Part shown: positions 34,441 to 42,505 of the stretch, piece by piece
Layout: each line of letters starts with the position of its first letter
Numbering within the stretch: position 1 is the first letter of the stretch
NCBI GenBank assembly: GCA_050185825.1
Contig: JBFWZA010000002.1
Span: 186,001-250,000, forward strand
Reading direction: 5' to 3'
Length of the DNA: 64,000 nucleotides
Source: SZUA-309 sp050185825
GTDB lineage: Bacteria; Pseudomonadota; Gammaproteobacteria; Pseudomonadales; Azotimanducaceae
The notes under the pieces: generated by a model
The model's input: the letters and a program-made list of their open reading frames with translations, nothing else
The model's database searches: none
What the model was told of the DNA's origin: nothing
Made by a program: the position numbers and the translations under genes

Positions 34441-36091
34441 TGTCACCTTCAGGGAAACCGAGCCGGTGGACTTCGTGATCGTCGGCTCGGGCTCGGCCGG
34501 CGGCATTATCGCCAGAGAGCTCTCCAGCGCGGGCTTCGAGGTGGTAGTGCTGGAGCAGGGACCCTACCGGCAGCCCCACGAGTTCGGCCACGACGAGCTG
34601 GCCACCGTCTTCGGCCAGGAGCTGCTCGGTGGCCTGAACGACGTGCACGGTCAGACCTTCCGCCACTACGAGCACGAGACGGCGAAGAAGCCGCTCGTGC
34701 AGCCCGTGCGTTACGCCCGCGGCGTGGGCGGCAGCAGCGTGCACTTCACCGCCAACTTCTGGCGACTGCGACCGTCCGACTTCAGGGAGCGGAGCCTGCT
34801 CGGTTCCATCGAGGGCACCAACTTCGCCGACTGGCCAATCACCTACGAGGAGCTCGAGCCTTACTACACGCGGGTGGACTGGGAGATCGGCGTGTCCGGC
34901 GCGCCGGGGCCGTTCGACGCGCCGCGCTCGAAACCCTTCCCCATGCCGCCCATGCCCATCAAGTCCTCGGGTGTGCTGCTGGAGAAGGGGGCGAAAAAGC
35001 TCGGTCTGCACGCGCAGCCGGCGCCACTGGCCATCCTCTCCCAGCCGCACAACGGCCGCGCACCCTGCATCAACTGCGGCTACTGCATGTACTACGGCTG
35101 CGAGGTGGGCGCGAAGTCCTCAACGCTCGCCGCCATGATCCCGCAGGCAGAGGCCACGGGCCGCTGCGAGATCCGCCCCGAGTCCGTGGTGGTCCGCGTC
35201 GAGACGGGGGCAGACGGCCGGGCGACCCGCGTCGTCTACCTGGATTCAGAAGGCACGGAACGGGCCCAGGCGGCAAAGGCCGTGGTGCTCTCGGCGAACG
35301 GTGCGGAGACGACGCGCCTGCTGCTGCTCTCCGAGAGCGCGCAGCATCCGGACGGTCTCGCCAATTCCAGCGGCTTCGTCGGCCGGAACCTCATGCACAA
35401 CGGCCACTCCCTGGCGCAGGGCGTGTTCGAGTATCCCCTCAACGACTACAAGGGCCCGCAGGTCTCGAGGATCATTCACGACTTCTACGAAGCCGACCCA
35501 GCGCGCGGCTTCTACGGTGGCGGCGGCATCGATGCACGCCCGCTGTTCTCCGCCACGCCCATTCTCCATGCGCTGAATGCCATGCCGCCGGACGTGCCGC
35601 GCTGGGGCGCGGACTGGAAACAGGCCATCGCACACAACTTCACCCGGCAGATGGCGCTCACCGGCAACACCACGTCGCTGCCGCTCGACCGCAACAACAT
35701 CACTCTGGATCCGGTGAGCAAGGACATCTGGGGCAGGCCGGCGATCCGCGAGACCTACCACGACCACCCGGACGACCTGGCCATGGCCGCCTTTCTGCTG
35801 GAGCGGAACATGGAGCTCCTCGAGGCCGCCGGCGCCGTGAAGGCCTGGCGATCGCCGGTGGAAGCGAGCACGGGCGGCGAGCATCTGCTCGGCACCTGCC
35901 GGATGGGCGACGATCCGGCCACCTCGGTGGTCGACCGTTACCACCGCACTCACGACGTGCCGAACCTCTTCATCTGCGATGGCAGCAGCATGGTCACCTC
36001 GGGCCGCGGTCAGCCGACCATGACGATCATGGCGCTGGCGTTCCGGGCGTCGGAGCACATGGCGGCGGCGGCGCGACGGGGGGAGGTCTGA
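34430..36091 (+). CDS. GMC oxidoreductase, FAD subunit of a gluconate-dehydrogenase-like complex
   Basis: 553 residues. FAD-binding DFVIVGSGSAGGIIARELSSAGFEVVVLEQG at the start, GVGGSSVHFTANFWRLRPSDF, a cysteine cluster INCGYCMYYGCEVGAKSST like those in the periplasmic two- or three-subunit dehydrogenases, and a C-terminal catalytic region EHLLGTCRMGDDPATSVVD...CDGSSMVTSGRGQPTMTI. Exported with the Tat-signal subunit upstream. The usual third subunit, a multihaem cytochrome c, is not found here, so electrons must leave by another carrier. Substrate unknown (sugar acid or alcohol). Confidence 0.9.
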   Translation: MRASVTFRETEPVDFVIVGSGSAGGIIARELSSAGFEVVVLEQGPYRQPHEFGHDELATVFGQELLGGLNDVHGQTFRHYEHETAKKPLVQPVRYARGVGGSSVHFTANFWRLRPSDFRERSLLGSIEGTNFADWPITYEELEPYYTRVDWEIGVSGAPGPFDAPRSKPFPMPPMPIKSSGVLLEKGAKKLGLHAQPAPLAILSQPHNGRAPCINCGYCMYYGCEVGAKSSTLAAMIPQAEATGRCEIRPESVVVRVETGADGRATRVVYLDSEGTERAQAAKAVVLSANGAETTRLLLLSESAQHPDGLANSSGFVGRNLMHNGHSLAQGVFEYPLNDYKGPQVSRIIHDFYEADPARGFYGGGGIDARPLFSATPILHALNAMPPDVPRWGADWKQAIAHNFTRQMALTGNTTSLPLDRNNITLDPVSKDIWGRPAIRETYHDHPDDLAMAAFLLERNMELLEAAGAVKAWRSPVEASTGGEHLLGTCRMGDDPATSVVDRYHRTHDVPNLFICDGSSMVTSGRGQPTMTIMALAFRASEHMAAAARRGEV

Positions 36092-36106
36092 CAGCGTGGG
36101 AAGCTG

Positions 36107-36448
36107 CTAGGCCGGCGATCGCGCAACACTCCTGCCGAGACAGGCACCGGCGACCGCGCAGGATAGCTTCAGATACGTCGAACCAGCCGCCCAGATCAGC
36201 ACGTCCGCATGTTGCGCCGGATAGCCTGCCGGAACCGCCGCCAGGGTAGCCAGAGCCGCGGCGCCGAAACCCCACCCGGCGCCGTGACGCCAACCCAGAA
36301 AGACTACCGGGAGGAGGTAAGGGAAGATCGAATAGACGGTAGTGGTGGTCGCCTGATTGACGAGTGCCAGCACCAGCAGCCACAGCAACGTCAGCGTCGC
36401 ATCGCGCACGAACGTCGGGTTCTGACCGTCGGCGGGGTGGGTCGGCAT
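36107..36448 (-). CDS. Small integral membrane protein
   Basis: 113 residues from ATG 36448 (start chosen so the protein begins just before the first helix). Three to four membrane helices (DATLTLLWLLVLALVNQATTTT, FPYLLPVVFLGWRHGAGWGFGAAALATLAAVP, VLIWAAGSTYLKLSCAVAGACLG). It resembles the membrane sensor parts that precede GGDEF or kinase domains but has no output domain. The longer open frame up to 36667 overlaps the trkH start and has a low-complexity basic N-terminus. Role unknown. Confidence 0.6.
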   Translation of the reverse strand: MPTHPADGQNPTFVRDATLTLLWLLVLALVNQATTTTVYSIFPYLLPVVFLGWRHGAGWGFGAAALATLAAVPAGYPAQHADVLIWAAGSTYLKLSCAVAGACLGRSVARSPA

Positions 36449-36641
36449 GGAATGCTGGACACTTCCGTGAGCTTCGATCCCAGTCTCCGTCGGGGTGGCG
36501 CGGCGGGCGCGTAAAAATCGCGTAAAGAATCGCGTCGGCACCTTCTGCTGAACACCACTACTGCAGAAGAATACCGCCCGCCTTTCATGTCGATGTCGTC
36601 CCCATTCCAGCGCGATTCTCAACCAGGACGGGCGAGCACCG

Positions 36642-38081
36642 GTGACCATCCTCAACCTGTGCAGCATTCTCGTCGTTCTCTACAGCTTCTCCATGCTGGT
36701 CCCGTGCCTGATCGGGCTGGTCCACGGTGAGCAGGACCTCTCTGCGTTTCTGATCACCTTTGCGGGCGCGCTGTCGCTCGGCAGCACGTGCTGGCTGGCG
36801 ACACGTAAACACACCGAGACATTGAGAACACGCGACGGCTTCCTCGTCACGGTGCTGTTCTGGCTGATCTTCTCGATCGTCAGCACGATGCCGTTTCTGC
36901 TGGACCGGCGTCTCGAGCTCAGCGTCATCGATGCCGTGTTCGAAGGCACCTCGGGCATCACCACCACGGGCGCATCGGTGCTCGCCAACATCGATCTCGC
37001 GCCGAAGTCGATCCTGTACTACCGCGCTCAGCTGAATTTCCTGGGAGGTCTGGGAATCATCGTGCTGGCGATCGCCGTGCTGCCCCTGCTCGGTATCGGT
37101 GGTGCAAAACTCTATCAGTCGGAAACTCCGGGGCCACTGAAGGAAGAGCGGCTCACGCCCCGATTGAAAGATACCGCCACGCATCTCTGGCTGACGTACG
37201 TGGGGCTGGCGGTGATCTGCGGGCTCGCCTACTTCTGGGCCGGCTTGAGCTGGTTCGACGCGGTGTGCCACAGCTTGTCGACGGTCTCGCTGGGCGGATT
37301 CTCTCCCCGTGGGGAAAGCCTCGGGTACTACGACAGTCTGGCCGTCGAGCTGGTGGGGGGCGTGTTCTCGATCCTGGCAGCAATCAACTTCGCTCTGTAC
37401 TTCACAGCCTTCGCCCGCCGGAGCTTTCTCCCGATCATCGGCAATCCGGAGCTGCGGTTCTTTCTGCTCGTGCTGACGCTGGTGGTGGCCTTCGTCTGTG
37501 TCGAGATCGATCGGGCAGGGCTGTTCGGTGGGTCAGAGGGACTGGTGCACGGCTTTTTTCAGGCAGTCTCGATCATGACCGACAACGGCCTCACGGCCGC
37601 CGGGTATCCTTCCTGGCCGGAGCACATCGTGCTGCTGATGCTCGGCTCCAGTTTCTTCGGCGGCTGCGTCGGCTCGACCTGCGGCGGCATCAAGGCCATG
37701 CGGTTTCTGCTGCTCTACCAGCAGAGCAATCGGGAGGTGAAGCAGCTCATTCACCCGGCGGCGGTCTATGCCAACACGGTCGGCAGCAGCGCCGTCTCGG
37801 ATCGTGTCGTTCGCTCCGTCTGGGGCCTGTTTTTCCTCTACTCGATGGTTGCTTCTGCCTTCATCTGGGGTCTCACCGCCACCGGCTACGATCTGGCCAC
37901 GGCCTTCGGTACGGTCGCCGCCTGTCTCAACAACATGGGCGTCGGCCACGGGGAGACCGCGACCGGATTCGGCGGGCTCAACGATCCCGCGAAGTGGATG
38001 ATGTGCGCCGCGATGCTGTTTGGCCGGCTGGAAATCTTTCCGATCATGATCGTGCTTTCACGGACGTTCTGGCGGTTCTGA
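36642..38081 (+). CDS. trkH: TrkH-type potassium uptake protein
   Basis: 479 residues from GTG 36642. The four pore loops of the Trk/Ktr/HKT family can be seen: GTSGITTTGASV, LSTVSLGGFSP, IMTDNGLTAAGY and CLNNMGVGHGET, with the central glycines that form the K+ filter. FFGGCVGSTCGGIKAMRFLLL matches the region that contacts the RCK partner. It needs a TrkA/KtrA-type NAD/ATP-binding protein, not found in the window. Followed by a KdpD-like kinase and KdpE-like regulator. Confidence 0.93.
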   Translation: MTILNLCSILVVLYSFSMLVPCLIGLVHGEQDLSAFLITFAGALSLGSTCWLATRKHTETLRTRDGFLVTVLFWLIFSIVSTMPFLLDRRLELSVIDAVFEGTSGITTTGASVLANIDLAPKSILYYRAQLNFLGGLGIIVLAIAVLPLLGIGGAKLYQSETPGPLKEERLTPRLKDTATHLWLTYVGLAVICGLAYFWAGLSWFDAVCHSLSTVSLGGFSPRGESLGYYDSLAVELVGGVFSILAAINFALYFTAFARRSFLPIIGNPELRFFLLVLTLVVAFVCVEIDRAGLFGGSEGLVHGFFQAVSIMTDNGLTAAGYPSWPEHIVLLMLGSSFFGGCVGSTCGGIKAMRFLLLYQQSNREVKQLIHPAAVYANTVGSSAVSDRVVRSVWGLFFLYSMVASAFIWGLTATGYDLATAFGTVAACLNNMGVGHGETATGFGGLNDPAKWMMCAAMLFGRLEIFPIMIVLSRTFWRF

Positions 38082-38138
38082 ACGAAATCCAGGGAACCCG
38101 GCCGCGGGGGTACAATTCTCACGCTCCAGGAGGATTCG

Positions 38139-39704
38139 CTGACGAAGACAGAACCTTCCATCCGCGCAGAGACCATCCGCAGGATCTTTTCTACCAGGCC
38201 GGCACGCGATTATGTGCTGGTGCTGGTCGCCGTCGTTGCTTCCGCCGGCGTCGCCCACGTGCTGCAGCCCGTGCTGCCGCTCCCGAGCCTCTCGCTGGTC
38301 TTCCTGATGGGCGTGCTGCTGGTCGCTGTGAGAACCGCGCCGCTACCGGCGCTCGCCGCCGCCCTTGCGAGCGCGCTGGCGTACAACTTCTTTTTCACGG
38401 AGCCGCGCTTCACCTTCTACATCCACCGAACCGACGAGCTGCTGACGGTCGTCACGTTCCTAACCGTCGGGCTCATCGCCGGGCACGTTGCGGGCCGTCT
38501 GCGTCAGCAGATGTCGGCCCTGAATGAAAGTCACGAGCAGACACGCACGCTTGCGGAACTCAACCGCAGACTTGCTGCGGCCGGCGATGCGAGGGCACTG
38601 GCGGAAGGCGCCGTGTCTCTGCTCGAAGACCGACTGCAGCTGCCCACCGTCATTCTCTCTCGTGGGGAGCAGGGCCTGGAGCGACTCGCAGGGTCCGATG
38701 TCGGAACGCAGCTCGATCCGACTTCGCTGGATGTGGCCCGATGGGTGTTCGACCATCGCCTTTCCTCCGGGCATCTGGAGAGCGCAGCGTCGGACACGGC
38801 GTGGTGGTTTGCGCCGCTGATTGCCGAAAGCGAGATATTCGGTGTGATCGGCCTTCTTGTTGGCCGGAATGCGTCCCCACCTCCACGGTCCTCCATGCTG
38901 GAGGTGATTGCCGGGCACGTTGCGCTGGCGATGGCGCGGGTGCACATCGCCGGCGATCTGCGTCGCGCAGAGCTGGCGGAGGAGAGCGAGCGACTGCGTT
39001 CAGCGCTGCTGTCATCCGTGTCCCACGATCTGAAAACGCCGCTGGCTTCCATGCTGGGTGCGGCCAGCACACTGCGGGATCTCGGGGAGGATCTTTCTCC
39101 GACCGATCGCCGCGAGCTGGCCGACGCTATCGCGCTGGAGGGTGCCCGCCTTAATCGCTACATCCAGAATCTTCTCGACATGACGCGACTCGGCCAGGGA
39201 ACGCTGAAGGTCGAGCGGGACTGGATCGAGGTGGACGACATACTGAATGCGGTCGTGCGTCGTACCGCGGATGCCTGTGCCCACTTCAGGGTGGAGAGAT
39301 GCGTGCCGAGAAATCTGCCGCTGCTCTTCGTTCACCCCGCCCTGATCGAGCAGGCGCTCGTGAACGTGATGGAAAACGCCGCCAGATTCTCGCCGCCAGG
39401 CGGCACGATCACGATCGAGGCCTGCCTCGAGCGCGACGAGATGCATCTGCGCATCTCGGATGAGGGGCCGGGTATTCCGGCCGAGGATCGCCAGCGCGTG
39501 TTCGACAAATTCTTCACCGGGTCCCGCCGCGACGGCGACAGTCAGCATACCGGTCTGGGACTGACCATCTGCGCGGGCATGATCGCCGCCCACATGGGCA
39601 GGGTGGTGGCGCTGCCTGGCCCGAACGGGCTCGGCACCACGATCGACATCAGCCTCTCCCTCATACCCGCGCCTGGTGAAGACCTGTCGGAGGCCTCACC
39701 GTGA
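38139..39704 (+). CDS. Short KdpD-like sensor histidine kinase (DUF4118 membrane domain)
   Basis: About 521 residues from CTG 38139, preceded by a perfect AGGAGG (38128-38133) at 5-base spacing; the GTG at 38214 has no Shine-Dalgarno and cuts off the first helix's lead-in. Four-helix DUF4118 membrane domain (YVLVLVAVVASAGVAHVLQ... FFFTEPRFTFYIHRTDELLTVVTFLTVG), a GAF-like region, then the kinase core with H296 (SSVSHDLKTPL), N box (VNVMENAARFSPPGG), G1 (DEGPGIP) and G2 (GLGLTI). The N-terminal KdpD and USP domains of E. coli KdpD (about 400 residues) are missing. Overlaps the regulator gene by GTGA. Confidence 0.85.
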   Translation: MTKTEPSIRAETIRRIFSTRPARDYVLVLVAVVASAGVAHVLQPVLPLPSLSLVFLMGVLLVAVRTAPLPALAAALASALAYNFFFTEPRFTFYIHRTDELLTVVTFLTVGLIAGHVAGRLRQQMSALNESHEQTRTLAELNRRLAAAGDARALAEGAVSLLEDRLQLPTVILSRGEQGLERLAGSDVGTQLDPTSLDVARWVFDHRLSSGHLESAASDTAWWFAPLIAESEIFGVIGLLVGRNASPPPRSSMLEVIAGHVALAMARVHIAGDLRRAELAEESERLRSALLSSVSHDLKTPLASMLGAASTLRDLGEDLSPTDRRELADAIALEGARLNRYIQNLLDMTRLGQGTLKVERDWIEVDDILNAVVRRTADACAHFRVERCVPRNLPLLFVHPALIEQALVNVMENAARFSPPGGTITIEACLERDEMHLRISDEGPGIPAEDRQRVFDKFFTGSRRDGDSQHTGLGLTICAGMIAAHMGRVVALPGPNGLGTTIDISLSLIPAPGEDLSEASP

Positions 39705-40411
39705 AGCGCACCGGCATGACCGTGCTGGTGATCGACGACGAACCCCAGATCCGTCGGTTTCTCCGCATCAGCCTCACCAGTCAGGGCTATGCAGTCATCG
39801 AGGCGGATACTGCGGCGCAGGGGCTGAGGCTGGTTACGACCGGGTCACCGGATGCCGTGGTGCTGGATCTCGGGTTGCCGGATTCGGACGGCAAGCATGT
39901 CCTCAAGGAAATTCGTGCGATTTCCAGCGTTCCGGTGATCGTGTTGTCGGTTAGGTCATCCGAATCGGAGAAGGTTGCGGTGCTGGACGGCGGGGCCAAC
40001 GACTACGTCACCAAGCCGTTCGGAATCGACGAGCTGATGGCGCGCCTGCGCAGAGTGCTGCGACCCGCCGGTGACGTCGCCGGATCACTCACCAGCTATT
40101 TTGATGACGGTAAGCTGTGTATCGATCTCGTCAGCCGCCGGGTAACGCTGTTCGGTGCGCCGCTGCACCTGACGCCCAAGGAGTACCACCTCCTTCAGGT
40201 GCTCATTCGAAACTCGGGTCAGGTGGTGACCCAGACCCGGCTGTTGCGCGAGATCTGGGGCCCCACGCACGAGCAGAACACCCACTATCTGCGGGTGGTT
40301 GTGGGGAAGATCCGGCAGAAGATCCTCGATGATCCCGAACGACCCGCCTACATAGAGACGGAACCCGGCGTCGGCTACCGCTTCGTCGGCGAACACGCTG
40401 AGCGCCAATGA
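39701..40411 (+). CDS. KdpE-like OmpR-family response regulator
   Basis: 236 residues from GTG 39701. Receiver domain with acidic pair at 12-13 (VIDDEPQIRRFLR), phosphoacceptor D56 (VVLDLGLPDSDG) and KPF segment (DYVTKPFGIDELMARLRRVLR). The C-terminal winged helix is KdpE-like: LTPKEYHLLQVLIRNSGQVVTQTRLLREIWGPTHEQNTHYLRVVVGKIRQKIL, with the family's HYLRV-K-RQK recognition region. Partner of the kinase upstream; likely target is trkH. Ends 4 bases before the convergent cupin gene. Confidence 0.9.
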   Translation: MKRTGMTVLVIDDEPQIRRFLRISLTSQGYAVIEADTAAQGLRLVTTGSPDAVVLDLGLPDSDGKHVLKEIRAISSVPVIVLSVRSSESEKVAVLDGGANDYVTKPFGIDELMARLRRVLRPAGDVAGSLTSYFDDGKLCIDLVSRRVTLFGAPLHLTPKEYHLLQVLIRNSGQVVTQTRLLREIWGPTHEQNTHYLRVVVGKIRQKILDDPERPAYIETEPGVGYRFVGEHAERQ

Positions 40412-40414
40412 GAA

Positions 40415-40849
40415 TCAGAGCCCGGAGCCGTCCGCGGAGTAGATCACCCAGATCTTCGTGTAGCCGTCCGTTTCCCAGATGCCGGTCCACTCCTTGGGAA
40501 TGGTCACCGCCTCGCCGGCCTCGATCACCTGCACGGTGCCGTCCGGCGACGTAAGGGTGACGCCACCCTCCACGAAGTACATGAACTCGTTCACGCCATA
40601 GGGCTCGGTGATCTCGAAGCGGGTCTTGCCGGATCGGTACATGCCCGAGGCGAACCTGCCGTCGCTGCTCTTCAGACTGGTCACGTCCAGGGTGGTGTTG
40701 CCGTCGTGTGTGCTGGTGAGCATGTCGGGACGCTCGAAGATGGCACCGGCCATGTCCTTGCCGGTGATCTCCGCGGGCAGGGGTGTCTGCGCGCCCGCAG
40801 CCGCAGCGGCGGCCCAGAGCAGCAAGGGCAACGTCATCAGTTTTCGCAT
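40415..40849 (-). CDS. Exported cupin-domain protein
   Basis: 144 residues from ATG 40849, with AGGAGG upstream. Signal peptide (RKLMTLPLLLWAAAAAAGAQT). The core (FEITEPYGVNEFMYFVEGGVTLTSPDGTVQVIEAGEAVTIPKEWTGIWETDGYTKIWVIY) is a cupin barrel of the DUF861 type, often linked to ureidoglycolate-like or sugar chemistry, but most metal-binding histidines are absent, so it may bind rather than catalyse. Exported location is unusual. In the same direction as the small secreted protein upstream, 27 bp away. Confidence 0.8.
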   Translation of the reverse strand: MRKLMTLPLLLWAAAAAAGAQTPLPAEITGKDMAGAIFERPDMLTSTHDGNTTLDVTSLKSSDGRFASGMYRSGKTRFEITEPYGVNEFMYFVEGGVTLTSPDGTVQVIEAGEAVTIPKEWTGIWETDGYTKIWVIYSADGSGL

Positions 40850-40875
40850 CGTTCCTCCTGAGTTGGCATTCACGA

Positions 40876-41253
40876 TCAGGGCGCCGTTTTCTTCGCGGTG
40901 AACGGCACCTCGCCACGCGGGCTCTGCACGCTGCCCTGCATCTCGTCGCCCGCGAAGGTGCCCCGGTAGTCCACCTGGACCTCGCCGATGGGCACGCTGA
41001 TCGTGAGTGGAAAGGCGAAGGCGTTGCCGTCGCGCTTGATCTCGGGGATCTCGATGGGCCCGCGGCGGCTGTTGTAGACGCCGGAATAGCCATCGCCGTT
41101 CTGCTCGATCACCAGGGTCGGGTTCTGGACCCCGTTCGGGGTGTCCAGGGTGAGTGTCCAGGTGCCGGAAAAGTCGTCGGCATACGCCGCCGGCTGGAGA
41201 CAGAGTCCGAGAATCAGAGCGCCGACGCGCAGCACGGGCAGGGATCGGATCAC
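40876..41253 (-). CDS. Small secreted beta-rich protein of unknown function
   Basis: 125 residues with a signal peptide (RSLPVLRVGALILGLCLQPAAYA). The mature part alternates short beta strands (FSGTWTLTLDTPNGVQNPTLVIEQNGDGYSGVYNSRRGPIEIPEIKRDGNAFAFPLTISVPIGEVQVDYRGTF), reading like one compact barrel. I do not recognise the family. Likely co-transcribed with the cupin gene, which it precedes. Confidence 0.75.
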   Translation of the reverse strand: MIRSLPVLRVGALILGLCLQPAAYADDFSGTWTLTLDTPNGVQNPTLVIEQNGDGYSGVYNSRRGPIEIPEIKRDGNAFAFPLTISVPIGEVQVDYRGTFAGDEMQGSVQSPRGEVPFTAKKTAP

Positions 41254-41396
41254 GGTATCGTCCTGGTGGGAGTCCAGCCGCAGTCTAACAGGGCGTTGCG
41301 GGAATCCGTGCGGGGCGTTGCATGAATCGCTTGCCGGGCTGCGCTAACATCCGGCGCTTCGGCCCGGCACAGCGGGCTCAACCGGTCACATCATTC

Positions 41397-42341
41397 ATGC
41401 ACACCTTCGACGAGTCCCGGGTAAGACCTGAGGAGATCGACTCGCTCGGTCATCTGAACGTCCGCTTCTATCTCGAACGGGTCGGCCGCTCCGAGCAGGC
41501 CATGCTGGCCGCACTCGGTCTCACAGAGGAGACCTTGAAAACAGGCGGCACCCGGATGCGGCGGGTGGACACCTACAGCCGGTTTCAGCGTGAGCAGTTC
41601 GAAGGCGCCGAGCTCGCCGTGCTGGGCGGCGTGCTGGGCACGGAGCCCACCCGCATCCGGAGCTACTTCGAGGTCAGGAATCCCGCCAAGGACGAGATCG
41701 CCGCGCTGTTCATCGTCACCAGCGAGCTGACCGATCGGAACACCCGGGCGCCCCGGGAGTTGCCCGCCGAGCTTCGCCAGGCCAACGAGCAGTACGGCGT
41801 GCTGCTTCCGGAGTACGCGAGACCCCGCTCACTCTCGCTCGATCCGCCGCGATCCGACGTCCGTCTGGCGGACCTCCTGGCCCGGATCCCGGAGGCCACC
41901 GAGTTCGGCATGACCGGCCGCCGTGAGGCCGAGATCCTGGCGGAGGACTGCGGCCCGGACGGCGTGCTGCGCGACGAGGTGGAGCTCATGTTCCTGATGT
42001 TCCGCCGCGAGGCCGAGAGCCTTGACCCGAAGAAGTTCGGCCCGCCGGTGCTGCGCACCGACGAGGGGCACCGCTTGGGCTGGGCGATGATGGAGACCCG
42101 CAACGTGGAGTTCTCGCGGCCGCGCGCGGGCGACACCGTGGTGTTTCTGGGCGCGGATGTGGGGATTGCGGAGAAGTCGCGGCAGTCGCGGCGCTGGTCG
42201 TTCGTGCGCGATACCGGGGAGCTGCTCGGGATTCACGACACGGTTGGCATCGCCATCGATCTCGATGCGCGGAAGGCGATTCCGATTCCGCGGTCGATTC
42301 GCGAAGAAATGGAGAGGTGCTACCTGCCGGAGTATGCCTGA
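41397..42341 (+). CDS. Acyl-CoA thioesterase-like protein with two hotdog domains
   Basis: About 314 residues from ATG 41397; an upstream in-frame ATG at 41322 gives a non-protein-like leader. The start TFDESRVRPEEIDSLGHLNVRFYLERVGRSEQAML is the classic first hotdog motif, where the aspartate in DSLGHLN marks the active site of 4-hydroxybenzoyl-CoA thioesterase-type folds. A second hotdog starts after about residue 170 (...LMFRREAESLDPKKFGPPVLRTDEGHRLGWAMMETRNVEF). Probably cleaves acyl-CoA; chain length unknown. Ends 6 bases before the tRNA gene on the opposite strand. Confidence 0.75.
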   Translation: MHTFDESRVRPEEIDSLGHLNVRFYLERVGRSEQAMLAALGLTEETLKTGGTRMRRVDTYSRFQREQFEGAELAVLGGVLGTEPTRIRSYFEVRNPAKDEIAALFIVTSELTDRNTRAPRELPAELRQANEQYGVLLPEYARPRSLSLDPPRSDVRLADLLARIPEATEFGMTGRREAEILAEDCGPDGVLRDEVELMFLMFRREAESLDPKKFGPPVLRTDEGHRLGWAMMETRNVEFSRPRAGDTVVFLGADVGIAEKSRQSRRWSFVRDTGELLGIHDTVGIAIDLDARKAIPIPRSIREEMERCYLPEYA

Positions 42342-42347
42342 GGCTAG

Positions 42348-42424
42348 TGGCGCGCCCGGTGCGATTCGAACGCACGACCTTTGGCTCCGGAGGCCAACAC
42401 TCTATCCAGCTGAGCTACGGGCGC
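42348..42424 (-). tRNA. tRNA-Arg (anticodon CCG)
   Basis: 77 bases on the minus strand. The 7-bp acceptor stem pairs GCGCCCG with CGGGCGC, followed by discriminator G and an encoded CCA (TGG at 42348-42350 on the plus strand). Anticodon loop CTCCGGA between TTGGC and GCCAA gives anticodon CCG (plus-strand CGG at 42388-42390), which reads the CGG codon. TTCGAAT is seen in the T loop. Confidence 0.97.
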
Positions 42425-42451
42425 GTACCCGCCGGGGAGGCGGGGGCGGCA

Positions 42452-42457
42452 ATTATA
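42452..42457 (-). promoter_or_regulatory. -10 element of the tRNA-Arg promoter
   Basis: On the minus strand this reads TATAAT, a perfect sigma-70 -10 box in an otherwise GC-rich region, 27 bases upstream of the mature tRNA. The following GC-rich stretch (GCCGCCCCC) fits the discriminator of stringently controlled stable-RNA promoters. No clear -35 was found at 17 bases. Confidence 0.6.
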
Positions 42458-42505
42458 TAGCTCGACGGCCAATTTGCGAGCCCGGATCCAGGCCCGCCGG
42501 AGTCG

